From positions 81,260-145,259 of the forward strand of contig JAMWET010001907.1 of assembly GCA_024036415.1 (NCBI GenBank): DNA of 64,000 nucleotides, written 5' to 3'. Positions 22,355 through 33,969 of the stretch are shown in pieces; within the stretch, counting starts at the first letter, position 1, and every line of letters begins with the position of its first letter. The DNA comes from Prochilodus magdalenae. Its lineage: Eukaryota > Chordata > Actinopteri > Characiformes > Prochilodontidae. A program made the translations under genes and the position numbers. The notes under the pieces were generated by a model. That model made no database searches, had not been told where the DNA came from, and saw only the letters and a program-made list of their open reading frames with translations.

Positions 22355-23555
22355 AAAAATACATTATCTGTGCAGCTGCTACACTCATATTCAGACACAC
22401 GTGCATTTGATTTTTTTTGTGTATGAGCTCTGGCCTCTCGCTTCAAACGTCTTTCTGTAGCTCTGCCAACTATGTACAGCTAATACAGATATTTACACTG
22501 GGCTCCGGCCATTTCCTACCAAACAAATGAGGATACCTCCTGATCTCTGGGTCTTTCCACAAAGGAGAGGGCGCAAATGTGACATTTGCTGCAGGAGACA
22601 TTTCAGCTGGATAACAGCCACAATGACCTGCTGTTTACAGTATAAAAGTCGTTAATAAGATAAGCTGACATAAGGCCTTCAAAAAAGGGAGGATTCATGG
22701 TTGATGACATCAGCATTTGACCTTTAAAAAGAGTAGATTGATGCACTTTCAGCACATGGGACTGTTTATCAAATGTGTTTCAATTGACTTCATGCATGAT
22801 GAGTGGTTCTGGCAATGGCAAGGCTATGCACAGAAAAGTCAGGATTTTCACAAACCCCAGCCCTCACTCATTGGTCCGGATCATGTCAGAGTGGGGAGCA
22901 GATTTTGGGAAATGAAAACCGAGAACATTGAGATTTGTTGCTCATTGCTTTTAGAAATAAAGTAAGGAGGATCTCAAAAGTCACTAAGTCTAGCAGCTAA
23001 TGGAAGAGAGATGGATATGGGTACCACAAACGATTCAGTGGTTGTAGGAGTCCGTAATTCATATTCAAATGAGACGTTCTGGCAGTAAAAAGAGACCCAT
23101 GGCTACGGAAAAAAAGCCAGTGGCTAAAGGCCCTAAACACACTCCCCTGGGCTAGCTCCAATTCTGGGATACTGCTATCAACACGCACCGTATTTCAGAC
23201 ACTGATGGCTGCAGAAGTGCTGCAGTTATAAAACACCTGGTAGTACGAGTCGAGTCAAGGTAACCCCACATCAGCTTTCAGTTCATGTGGTGATGTCTGG
23301 GGTCTCACTTTCTAGCCTTGAACTGGTTAGTAGATAGTTAGTGGTCAGACCCCTCTGTTGGCCAAGAGGCATCTTACCATCTGCCATCTTTCCTAGGACT
23401 TTATGGGGTCTTATAAACCACAGTTCCAGTGACAGTTCCAGCCAAGAACAGGCTACTGAAAACACGGACTGTCCCCGTAAAATGTGAATGCCCAGTTACC
23501 CTAGCTTGGTGTACAGAGTGAAAGGTTGGTTAGTCTGTATAGCTAGCATGCTAGC
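22355..23555 (+). other. ptx3 intron 2, later part
   Basis: No gene, transposon or tandem array recognised. Confidence 0.35.
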
Positions 23556-23558
23556 TAC

Positions 23559-23795
23559 CTTAACATTTACATTTACAGCACTTAGCTGACACTCTTATCC
23601 AGAGCGACTTACAAGGGTAATCATATTACAGGGAGGCCAATGTAGTGTTAGGAGTCTTGCCCAAGGACTCCTATTGGTGTAGCACAGCGTAGTCACCCAG
23701 ACCAGGATTCGAACCCCAATCTCCCACATGTGGTGGTGGTTCCCTGGTGGGTAGTGGTGTTATCCACTGAGCTACACCAACCACACGCTAGCCAA
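23559..23795 (-). mobile_element. tRNA-derived SINE (type 1), nearly full length
   Basis: On the minus strand it starts GTTGGTGTAGCTCAGTGG, has a perfect pol III B box GGTTCGAATCC (complement of 23705-23715), and ends in the AAGTCGCTCTGGATAAGAG tail and TAAATGTAAATG. It lies in ptx3 intron 2, antisense to the gene. Confidence 0.85.
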
Positions 23796-24223
23796 GCCTT
23801 TCAAGTAGTTTTGCCTTTTTGCCTAAAGCACTCCAATTTACACCATATAGTGCCTTTTGTACATTAGACTAAAAGAACAAATGAACAACTCATCATTCAC
23901 AGCCTAACTGAACCTGGTGCCACTGCAAGCTGTAGGAGATCGGCCCGAAGTAAAGATTGTGCATTGGAATTGAAAGGTTTTATTTTATTACTGTATTAAA
24001 ACTGGTTTAAGACTTTGCTTCAAGTCCGAATTTATATGACTACATATCACCACATACTGTCAGCTATAACCATGGACAAAATGCAGACTCAACTAGACAA
24101 CAGGTGCAGATTTGAGGCAAGCATGTGATTCACATTTGATCCCCTAAACGTCTGGAAAGGGATTCGTTCAAATTTCCCAGGGCCAAAACTAACACTACAT
24201 CTCTCTCTGTCAACCCCATCCAG

Positions 24224-24861
24224 GCTGTGACATGGCTCTCTTCTTCCCTATGCGTTCTCCGACGACCCACGCTGAGATCATTCCCCACCGCTCCATGCAG
24301 ACCCATGCCTTCACAGTCTGCCTATGGGCCAAACCTACCGAGTTGCTCAGCAAGACTGTGCTCTTCTCCTATGGCACCACCGGCAACCCGCTGGAGTTGG
24401 AACTGCTGCTGAACGACCAAAACGCCCTCTTCACTGTCGGAGGCGAAGCCCACCTCGTGGAGGCCCGTGGAGTAATGGAAGAAGGTCACTGGACACACCT
24501 CTGTGGAACCTGGAGCTCGGACGAGGGCTTGGCCTCCCTTTGGGTGCACGGTCAGAAAGCTGCAAGTTCTCCCGGGGTGGCCGAGGGTCATGAGCTGCCA
24601 CTGGGAGGGAACATAATCCTGGGCCAGGAGTACTCTGGTGATGGCCTGGCCAGAAGATTTGGCTTGCAGGACACCTTCAACATGGAAGAGGCCTTCACTG
24701 GCAAGATGACTGGGGTCAACATGTGGAACCGTATCCTGGGGGAAGACGAGATAGCCCAGCAGGCAAGGGCAGATGGGAGAAGCTGTGGCAATCGTGGTAA
24801 CCTGGTAGCATGGGGTGTGTCTCAGATTGTGACGAAAAGTGGTGTGGAATTGATCTACTAA
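24224..24861 (+). CDS. ptx3: ptx3 coding exon 3: pentraxin domain and stop
   Basis: 638 bases encode residues 238-449 and the TAA stop. The acceptor is CATCCAG at 24218-24223. The domain opens GCDMALFFPMRS and contains the pentraxin signature HLCGTWSS (H-x-C-x-[ST]-W-x-[ST], residues 329-336). Four cysteines fit the two intradomain bonds known in PTX3: C239 with C425, and C270 with C331. The end, CGNRGNLVAWGVSQI, resembles the C-terminus of mammalian PTX3. Two differences from human stand out: the NKT glycosylation site is SKT here (S280), and the adjacent cysteine pair in the human GQEKNGCC segment is absent (here GQEYSGDG, residues 371-378). The whole domain is one exon, as in other vertebrates. 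Confidence 0.97.
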
Positions 24862-25815
24862 CTGACTCTGTGCTGCCCCCAAAAATTCCTATAATTCCCA
24901 TAATTCCCAACCCTGTTCCTGGGGTACCCCTGCTCTAGTGGTTTTCCTGATCCTGAAACAACTGACCAGCTAAACAAGTATTCATCTGAGCTGGAGTGGG
25001 GGTGTTTCCGGAATTGTCCAGGGAAGGGGTACTCTAGGACCAGGACCGCTATACTCCAGGCATTCTCCCTGCAAGTTAGCACACATCAACAGCCAGCTAC
25101 ACTACAGCTACACAGCAAACAAGACTCTACTCCTCTTAGATAAATGGAGCCTGCTCCCTTGGGGAGCGAATGTTTTCCATTCAAGTTCTCTCGCAGAATT
25201 ATACAGGGATGCCGATGAAACCACAAGTACCAAAGAGAAACGCAAGCAAAGCGAGGCAGGAACAATGCGTCTTTGTGATAAAGGCGGACTGTGTTCGAGG
25301 CAGTCGATGTGGCGCCATAAGAAGGAAGTTATTTTTATTTGTAAAGACGTTTCCTTAAAAATATGAACCCATTCCTTTTCCATGCTGTGTATTTCCGACT
25401 TATCGTATTTATCAAATTGTTTACATTCAAATCTGACCATCCTAATATCGCGTAATCTCTTCGTCCTTTCGCGTCGGCCTCTCCTCTTTTGTCATGTATC
25501 TGGTGGGTGGTTTGTTCTGAAGTAGTCTGCAAATGAATAATGCTATTAAGTGACTTTGGTCTTGTTTCGTTTTGGTTTTTAACAAAGAACTTTGCTACAT
25601 TTTGATAAAGGAAGTGTGTAAAATGTTTACAAAGTCCCAGGGGACTTTACCCGTTTCTGCTAATGTGACGAAATGTACCATACTGTAAATTGTTCCTTTT
25701 TTTTTAATGCCAAGTTGAAGTTGAAATGAACATATATTGTATATAGAACTTTGCTGTGTATTACTGAAGGTCTGAAAAGGTGGAGTTTAATAAAGAAAAC
25801 TGATACATATAGTAT
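24862..25815 (+). other. ptx3: ptx3 3' untranslated region
   Basis: Sequence from the ptx3 stop to just past the AATAAA signal. It is AT-rich, especially after 25320, and carries ATTTA pentamers (for example near 25409), motifs associated with short-lived inflammatory mRNAs. No recognised transposon interrupts it. The cleavage site is inferred. Confidence 0.65.
25789..25794 (+). terminator. Polyadenylation signal of ptx3
   Basis: A canonical AATAAA sits about 930 bases after the stop codon. Cleavage is expected 10-30 bases downstream. It is the best placed signal after exon 3. Confidence 0.65.
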
Positions 25816-25819
25816 ATCT

Positions 25820-26115
25820 GAACTCTGGGGAGTTTTTCTTTAAGCAGTCCCACATGTTTGACTCCATGTTGGTCCACTGTCCTACAAAACCTTGACCAGG
25901 AACAACAGATGCTGTTTAAACTGGTTTGGTCATTCGTTTTTGCAGCTCAGCCAATGCGATGACCATAAATGACAAGCTAGGTCTACCAGAAGTCAAAGAA
26001 TCCATAGACTATTAGCAAAGCATCCCACGTAAGTCCAGGACTGGAGTCTGCCTTTCGTAAAAAGAAGGAGTGTGTGTCCCAGAACCACTAAACAAATGAC
26101 CAACAATACGTAAAC
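25820..26115. other. Non-coding sequence downstream of ptx3
   Basis: No recognised feature between the end of ptx3 and the MITE fragment. Confidence 0.4.
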
Positions 26116-26119
26116 ATGC

Positions 26120-26305
26120 TCGGTTCTTACTTTTATGCATCATTTGGTCGTAATGTAATAATTTCATGATGAATGAACCAACAGAAATTCCCAAAACAGC
26201 TTGGAGGACCATCCGGTTCTACTGACTTCCATTCAAATGAAATGTAAACTGTAAAGTTGCCATTTTGGAAATACTTGTTTCCATTGGACAGCAGCAATAT
26301 TCAGT
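26120..26305 (+). mobile_element. MITE family M, partial copy
   Basis: Has CTTTTATGCATCATTTGGTC, ATGAATGAACCAACAGAAAT and GTAAAGTTGCCATTTTGGAA from the family unit; the left end is missing. Confidence 0.6.
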
Positions 26306-26617
26306 ATATCTATTAATAAGCACCACTGCAGATGTTACTATAACTACAGGTGATATAAATGGCAAAAAAGAACAAGCTAGCATTAAGCTATAGCCGTCAC
26401 TGCACATACAGTATGAGGTACACTACAAGCTACCATACTACTCTGCCTTTTTGGCTATAAGCCAATTAATAATATTAACTTATCCAAACCTACTAACCAA
26501 AATGAAAACATACATCAGAACAAGCGGCAGAGAGAGTCCGACACCACAGTATGCGGCTCTTCCAGTTGACCAATCAGAACAGATTGGGCGAGCTAACCAA
26601 TCACTGGGCACTGGGCT

Positions 26618-27058
26618 TATCTTGGCGCTGACCGCGGTGCCTCCACGCACGGATTCGTTGGGCGTCTCCACCAAGACAAAAGCGGGACTCATCACTGAAG
26701 ACGACCCGTAGTCATTCCGAGTCATTCCATGACAGACTGGCACGACACCATTGCAGTTTTTGGTGACGTTGAGGCGGTGTTAAGGCCAGTCGTGGGACTC
26801 CTGCATGTAGTCTTTCATCTGCCAAAGGTGCTGGCACTAACAGGATGACTCCCAGTGGCATCACTGCTCACTGAATGTCTGCAATCGTGGTTGTTGGGAC
26901 AGTCAGGTACAGGAATAAGTCCCATGCTTGCTTATGTCACATGCATGACACGTATGCAAATTGCATACGCATTTCTCACAATGTCAAACCTACCCACCAC
27001 GTTTCATTCTTGTTGGCTGATTCCTTTTGGGTGCAGCTATTCTTTTGATGATGAATAT
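26618..27058 (-). mobile_element. Tc1-like family B, partial
   Basis: Begins in the transposase region after the catalytic motif (complement of GACAAAAGCGGGACTCATCA) and ends at GCAGCTATTCTTTTGATGAT. No intact frame. Confidence 0.75.
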
Positions 27059-27059
27059 A

Positions 27060-28040
27060 ATATTTAATTTTTAAACCTGTAAATGTCACAAAACTTTCAA
27101 TCAATAACGTCTGAATGGTCAGAACAGTCATATGAGACCCAAACTACAGGTCCCCAATTGGTCAGCACGTCCAGATGGATGCTGACAAGCAGGCCGCATT
27201 CCTATAGAGATGTAACTCAAAACAAGCATGCCCAAAGGGGGCTTTTGGGAGCCACGCTGGGGCCCTTGATGTCTCAACCTACTCCCTCATTCCCGCTTTT
27301 AGCCACAGCACTGCTGTACACAGAGGGGGTCCTGATCTCTTAACATACTCCAGACGTCTACCAACACACCCACACTTCCTGCAACATTACTTAAGATGAA
27401 CGCTCATGCCCAAAGGCAGCTCTCCCGGGGGTTAAGGCCGTAAAGGAAACGCACCACAGCTCAAGCTGAGTTACCTGGAGAACATGGAAACCTCCGAACT
27501 AAATAAAAGCAGATGCTCGCGTGCTGGCCGGGGTAGGTGGTCAGTATAATGGGCTATAAGCATGGCCATCAAATTATTCCTTTAATTGAATTAAAGCAAA
27601 CCTCATATAAAGCAAGCCTCTACCTCACACGACCTAATCTGAACTGCATTAGCTCAACATTAGCTGAACTGCATTAGCGCAGAGGAGTCAAAGGGCCCCA
27701 ATTCCCTATGCGGCTGAGGGAAGCCGGGTCTGGACGGTGTTAATGAGTGAAAGAGGGGGGGAGGGGGATACATGCGTGTCCCAACACGGGGTCCGAATGA
27801 GAGCTGGGATGAAAGGTACACCATTACGTCTGAGAGATCTTGTTAGTCATGCTCACTGCTAATGTAAGGCCTATGCAGGGTCTGCAAAAGCCTCACGTGC
27901 TATAATGAGTCATGTATAAGCTCAGCTGCTTAATAAATGAGGTAAGGGCAGCCTTTATGTTGAACTGTAGCATGGGAATTTCCTTCACGTGCAGGGGATA
28001 AGGGCGTTCTGGCTAAACAAAGCAGAATGGACATACTCGT
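27060..28040. other. Non-coding, low-repeat stretch of veph1 intron 3
   Basis: No transposon recognised. A short repeated phrase (CTGAACTGCATTAGC) occurs at 27638-27680. Confidence 0.4.
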
Positions 28041-28045
28041 CTTTT

Positions 28046-28500
28046 CGCCCAGAAGGGATTAACCGGCAGGACCGATACTTGGATGTGACATTAGTAAGAA
28101 AGGGCCTCATTGCTGTACCTGACCGACCCAACGGCCATGATTGCGGACCTTCAGCGAGCAATGATGTCCTCCATTAGCACCACTGGCAGATGGCTGCACC
28201 ATGCAGGACTATGTGCACACAGACCGTTACGACGACTGTCCTTAACACAACGTCAACATCACCAAAGACTGCAATGGTGTCGTCCCAGACTGTCATGGAG
28301 TGACTCAGAATGGCAGCGGGTCATCTTCAGTGACGAGTCCCGCTTTTGTCTCATGAAGATGACCACGAATCCGTGTGCAGAGGCGATGTGGTCAGAACCA
28401 AGACGAACTATTTGTTGTCACATGTCACACCTCCACCCCAACCGCACCATCTGCAGGAACTGTGTGAGGATATTCAAGCTGCATAGGATGGATTATCACT
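28046..28500 (+). mobile_element. Tc1-like family B, inactive copy
   Basis: From CCCAGAAGGGATTAACCGGC. A broken frame keeps LQWCRPRLSWSDSEWQRVIF and SDESRFCL, the region carrying the second catalytic aspartate of the DDE transposase, then jumps to the TICRNCVRIFKLH end. Confidence 0.8.
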
Positions 28501-28574
28501 TGTGTCTCCTATTTACATCAGCCGAGTTTTCGAAGGCGAGCCGATACCGACTAGCTAAAACGTTATAACCACAT

Positions 28575-29275
28575 GCCTCATAAGCTGTTGGTACTCCCAG
28601 TACTGCCCTAAGAGGCACAGACTCTACAAGACCTCAGGAAGTGCCTCGTGGTATCTGGTACAAGGTCATCAGCAGCTGATCTTTTCAGGTCCTGCAATTT
28701 GCCCGTCAGAGCTCCCATGCATCAGACTTGTTTTCCCAGCATTTCCCACAGACGCTCAATCAGATTAGGATCTGAGGAATTTGGAGGCTAGGGCAACACC
28801 TTGAACTCGAAAAAAACATTCTCAGACGGTGTGTGGTGTGTGGTGTGTGGCCAGGCCTATTATCCTGCTGAAAGAGGCCAGTGCCATTGAGGAAGGCCAA
28901 TGTTTGGCTTGATAACATTCACATGAATGTCCAGGCTCAGAGTTTCCAAGGAGAACACTGTCCTCCCGGATGGTCTCCCGGAGCCATCACTTCCCCAGGT
29001 AAATGGAGCACCTTCATCTGGCCATCCATATGGTGTAAAAGGAAACTCTTCAGACCAGTCGCCTTGTTTCCATGGCTCCAGAGTCTAGTTCCGACATGTG
29101 CACGCCCATTATAGCTGCTTTTGATGGTGAACAGGGGTTAGCATGGGTACCCAGACCACATCACAACCCCCCCATTAACCATCACTGAGCCACCGTAGCT
29201 CTTCTGTTGGATTGGACCAAGTGTGACGGTGTCTTTGGGCACATGATCAACACATGGTCACCAATGTTCATGACC
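28575..29275 (-). mobile_element. Tc1-like element remnant (family D)
   Basis: The minus strand carries complements of a common fish Tc1-like transposase: CCTAATCTGATTGAGCGTCT, GGCCTCTTTCAGCAGGATAA (FQQD region) and TTTACCTGGGGAAGTGATGG. Many indels and no open frame. Confidence 0.65.
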
Positions 29276-29279
29276 CCAC

Positions 29280-30265
29280 AACAGAAAAAGGATTGGACCA
29301 ATATGACATTCATGGAAAAGCCTCAAATATGCAAATACCGCATCTGAATAGTTGATTTTAGGATGAGCTCTCTAAATAATGATGCCAATATCCCTAATAG
29401 AAAGCAGAAGAACATGCAGTAGGAATAGTAGTGGACCAGAAAAGAGAGTAAAGGAGAAATAGAGTGGGAGATTTCAGTGAACGTTACAGCAATACATTGC
29501 TTAAACAATGAGAGGTATCTGTTTTCTATCAGCAGTGCAGCTTGAAATCAGGCCACCATTTGTGCTCATGTTTAAATTTCCTTTTCTCCTCCTGCCAGCA
29601 TGTTATAGCCCCTCACATGTACCTAAAGCAGTCCAGGAGACAATATACAGGGCACAGGGCAAAGCATGCACAGCCCAGCTCCAGCTCTTCAGTGCAAGCT
29701 ATCCCGCTTCTTACAGCCAGCTAAGAAACGCTTGGCCGCCGTTTTCGGGAAATAGGGCAACTGTTGATTGGAGGTCGCCATGACCAATTGGGTATTACGT
29801 AAGGCGCTTTGGGCCAAATTTGTCATTCATGGCCAGACTGGATTAAATACAATTCCTTCTCACATCACACCCGAGATGCATGGAGACTTATCTACTCGGG
29901 ATTGTTTACAGTGGTGGCTACTGAAGCCAATGCAAATACAGCCATGATATATTACACAGCCATCCAAGATGAACACGAACCTTTCCAGGTACGATGTGGC
30001 CTGTCATGTACAATGGGCATAAATACTCTCCACTTGTTTACAGAAACTTTAAGATTTTATGAGGTAAACTCAGAAATTTAGAAGCATCATGTTGTACATT
30101 ATCCATCATTAATGTGATCTTGTAATCAACCAAGTAAAAAAAAAAAAAACTATAATATCCCAGTTGAATCAGTCCACACCCTTTTATAATGGGATCTGGA
30201 ACTGTGTTGACTGTTGACAAATGGTTATTCAAAAATATGTCCAAAGATAAGCAGCATACACTTGC
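29280..30265. other. Non-coding sequence
   Basis: No recognised gene or repeat apart from a short A run near 30137. Confidence 0.35.
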
Positions 30266-30279
30266 CATCCATAAAAGTA

Positions 30280-31400
30280 ATTATGATTAAAACCAAATCA
30301 AAATCAACTGTTCTTGTGGTCGCCCCTCGAGTTTTTCATGACTGCATCCTTCTGGGATAGCTATGGCCCATGAAAGGTTGACGAAACATAACGGTCATCC
30401 TGCCAAATGATTCAGATCAAGAGACTGATATAAAGCAATATCAAAAGCATTGGATGCACCATAGAGCACTGTAAAGACTTTTGTTTACAGGTCCTGGAAG
30501 AACAGGAACGCTGCCAAAGCTGAACACTGCCAAGATGAAAACTACCAAGAAGCCTACAGCAACCTTCAAAAGAGCTGGAGAAATTTCTTGCACACTGGCC
30601 ACTTCATTCAATGTGACAACAATATATAACCAATCAAATCAATGCCATTTTTTAAAGCCACATGTCTATTTATCTAAAGCTTGTGAAAACGCACCAATTC
30701 ACCCGAAGTCATCTTAAGAGATGAAGGTTGGCATTCTGGGCCGGCAGCACTCATGCAGCCCCAAACCATGACACTACCACCACCATGCTTGACTGTAGGC
30801 AGGACACACTTGTCTGCTGTACTCCTCACCTGGTTGCCGCCACACACGCTTGACACCATCTGAACCAAATAAGTTTGTCTCTGCCTCATCAGACCACAGG
30901 ACAGGGTTCTAGTACTACAGTAAAGTTTGTGGGCTTTCTTGTGCATCATCTTTAGAAGAGTCTGTTTCCGGGACAACAGCCATGCAGACCAATTAGATAC
31001 AGTGTGCAGCGTATGGTCTGAGCACGAACAGGCTGACCGCCGCCCCGCCCTCCCTTTAACCTCTGCAGCAATGCAGGCAGCACTCGTACGTCAATTTTCA
31101 AAAGACAACCTCTGGATATGATACTGAGCATATGTACTCAACTTCTTTGGTGGACCACGGTGAGGCCTGTGCTGAGTGGAACCTGTCCCGTTAAACTGGT
31201 GTATGGTCTTGGCCACGGTGCTGCAGGTCCACTTGCACATTAGCCACTTGTCAGTGACAACAATCCCTCATATTCTGCATTTGTCACTGTGATGGGATAT
31301 AACCAAACAAATCAATACCATTTTTCAAAGCCATATCTAAAGTTTATGAAGACTTTATAAAGATTCCCCAAAATCATCTCAAGAGATGAAGTTTGACATT
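30280..31400 (-). mobile_element. Tc1-like element remnant (family E)
   Basis: A minus frame (30674-30976) has MRQRQTYLVQMVSSVCGG and PTVKHGGGSVMVWGCMSAAG, the typical Tc1 transposase KHGGGSVMVWG block. Sequence near 31305-31400 partly repeats 30625-30740 (ATCTCAAGAGATGAAGTTTG versus ATCTTAAGAGATGAAGGTTG), so the element is rearranged. Confidence 0.7.
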
Positions 31401-31533
31401 CTGGACCTGATTTCCAAAAGACATACTTGGCACAATGGCAATAAAGTTCATAGGGATAGATGCTCCAGTCAAGACAGTCACAAGTCACACAAGTCAGGCT
31501 GCTTGGAACGGCCGCCATGTGGAGCTGAATTGT

Positions 31534-33968
31534 CTACATTGTGTATACTGTGTATAGTGTATAGTGTGCAGTGTCTGTATGTATTGTGTATATGTGGAGT
31601 GGTTGTGTATACTGTGTATAGTGTATAGTGTGCAGTGTCTGTATGTATTGTGTATATGTGGAGTGGTTGTGTTTATGGTCTATACTGTGTAGAGTGTATA
31701 GTGTGCAGTGTCTGTATGTATTGTGTATATGTGGAGTCATTGTGTATATAGTGTATACTGTGTAGAGTGTATACTGTATGGTGTCTGTATGTATTGTGTA
31801 TATGCGGAGTCGGTGTGTATATTGTGTATACTGTGTAGAGTGTATATTGTACAGTGTCAGTATGTATTGTGTATATGTGGAGTGGATGTGTATATGGTGT
31901 ATACTGTGTAGAGTGTATATTGTACAGTGTCTGTATGTATTGTGTATATGTGGAGTGGTTGTGTATATGGTGTATACTGTGTAGAGTGTATATTGTACGG
32001 TGTGTGTATGTATTGTGTATATGTGGAGTGGTTGTATATATGGTGTATACTGTGTAGAGTATATTGTAGTGTCTGTATGTATTGTGTATATGTGGAGACA
32101 GTGTGTATACGGTGTATACTGTGTAGAGTGTATATTGTACAGCGTCTGTATGTATTGTGTATATGTGGAGTCGGTGTGTATATTGTGCATACTGTGTAGA
32201 GTGTATATTGTACAGTGTGTGTATGTATTGTGTATACGTGGAGTGGTTGTGTATATGATGTATACTGTGTAGAGTGTATATTGTAGTGTCTGTATGTATT
32301 ATGTATATGTGGAGTGGTTGTGTATATGGTGTATACTGTGTAGAGTATATTGTAGTGTCTGTATTTATTGTGTATATGTGGAGACAGTGTGTATACGGTG
32401 TATACTGTGTAGAGTGTATATTGTACAGTGTGTGTATGTATTGTGTATATGTGGAGTCGGTGTGTATATGGTGTATACTGTGTAGAGTATATATTGTACA
32501 GTGTCTGTATGTATTGTGTATATGTGGCGTTGTTGTGTATATGGTGTATACTGAGTAGAATGTATATTGTACAGTGTTTGTATGTATTGTGTATATGTGG
32601 AGTCGGTGTGTATATTGTGTATAGTGTAGAGTATATATTGTACAGTGTTTGTATGTATTGTGTATATGTGGAGTCGGTGTGTATATTGTGTATACTGTGT
32701 AGAGTGTATATTGTACAGTGTGTGTATGTATTGTGTATATGTGGAGTCGGTGTGTATATTGTGTATAGTGTAGAGTATATATTGTACAGTGTCTGTATGT
32801 ATTGTGTATATGTGGAGTGGTTGTGTATATGGTGTATACTGTGTAGAGTGTATATTGTACAGTGTCTGTATGTATTGTGTATATGTGGAGACAGTGTGTA
32901 TATGGTGTATACTGTGTAGAGTGTATATTGTACAGCGTCTGTATGTATTGTGTATATGTGGAGTCGGTGTGTATATTGTGCATACTGTGTAGAGTGTATA
33001 TTGTACAGTGTGTGTATGTATTGTGTATACGTGGAGTGGTTGTGTATATGATGTATACTGTGTAGAGTGTATATTGTAGTGTCTGTATGTATTATGTATA
33101 TGTGGAGTGGTTGTGTATATGGTGTATACTGTGTAGAGTATATTGTAGTGTCTGTATTTATTGTGTATATGTGGAGACAGTGTGTATACGGTGTATACTG
33201 TGTAGAGTGTATATTGTACAGTGTGTGTATGTATTGTGTATATGTGGAGTCGGTGTGTATATTGTGCATACTGTGTAGAGTGTATATTGTACAGTGTCTG
33301 TATGTATTGTGTATATGTGGCGTTGTTGTGTATATGGTGTATACTGAGTAGAATGTATATTGTACAGTGTTTGTATGTATTGTGTATATGTGGAGTCGGT
33401 GTGTATATTGTGTATAGTGTAGAGTATATATATTGTACAGTGTCTGTATGTACTGTGTATATGTGGAGTCGGTGTGTATATTGTGTATACTGTGTAGAGT
33501 GTATATTGTACAGTGTGTGTATGTATTGTGTATATGTGGAGTCGGTGTGTATATTGTGTATAGTGTAGAGTATATATTGTACAGTGTCTGTATGTATTGT
33601 GTATATGTGGAGTGGTTGTGTATATGGTGTATACTGTGTAGAGTGTATATTGTACAGGGTCTGTATGTATTGTGTATATGCTGAGTCGGTGTGTATATTG
33701 TGTATACTGTGTAGAGTGTATATTGTACAGTGTCTGTATGTATTGTGTATATGCGGAGTCGGTGTGTATACTGTGTAGAGTGTATATTGTACGGTGTGTG
33801 TATGCATTGTGTATATGTGGAGTGGTTGTGTATATGGTGTATACTGTGTAGAGTGTATATTGTACAGTGTCTGTATGTATTGTGTATATGCGGAGTCAGT
33901 GTGTATATGGTGTATACTGTGTAGAGTGTATATTGTACGGTGTGTGTATGCATTGTGTATATGTGGTT
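31534..33968. repeat. 73-bp minisatellite with higher-order structure
   Basis: About 33 copies of a unit of about 73 bases with words GTATATTGTACAGTGTCTGT, ATGTATTGTGTATATGTGGA and GTGTATACTGTGTAGA. Some units are shortened by a few bases. The minus strand of the unit contains no TAA, TAG or TGA, so very long minus frames (698, 480 and 436 codons) run through it; they are artefacts. A block near 32116-32560 recurs 793 bases later. Confidence 0.96.
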
Positions 33969-33969
33969 C

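Larger units (their letters stand above)
14858..25815 (+). other. ptx3: ptx3 gene, complete transcription unit (approximate ends)
   Basis: Three coding exons with GT-AG introns make one continuous 449-residue frame. Both introns are phase 1. Exon 1 encodes a signal peptide and an acidic segment, exon 2 a coiled-coil region, and exon 3 the whole pentraxin domain; this matches the three-exon plan of PTX3. The protein is a secreted, multimeric pattern-recognition molecule that in mammals binds microbes, complement C1q and matrix proteins and is induced by inflammatory signals. The start of the unit is inferred from a TATA box at 14830 and the end from AATAAA at 25789, so both ends are approximate. 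The gene lies antisense to veph1, inside its intron 3. The symbol is given without an a/b paralogue suffix because the sequence alone does not settle which fish copy this is. Confidence 0.93.

Noticed and set aside
23705..23715. Perfect tRNA B box as a tRNA gene
   Set aside because: The surrounding sequence is a SINE with a LINE-type tail; no complete cloverleaf is visible. The same holds at 55529.
31857..33953. 698-codon minus-strand open frame, plus frames of 480 and 436 codons
   Set aside because: They lie wholly in the 73-bp satellite, whose minus strand has no stop trinucleotide. The products are Tyr/Thr/His repeats with no domain, and the frame rotates each unit.
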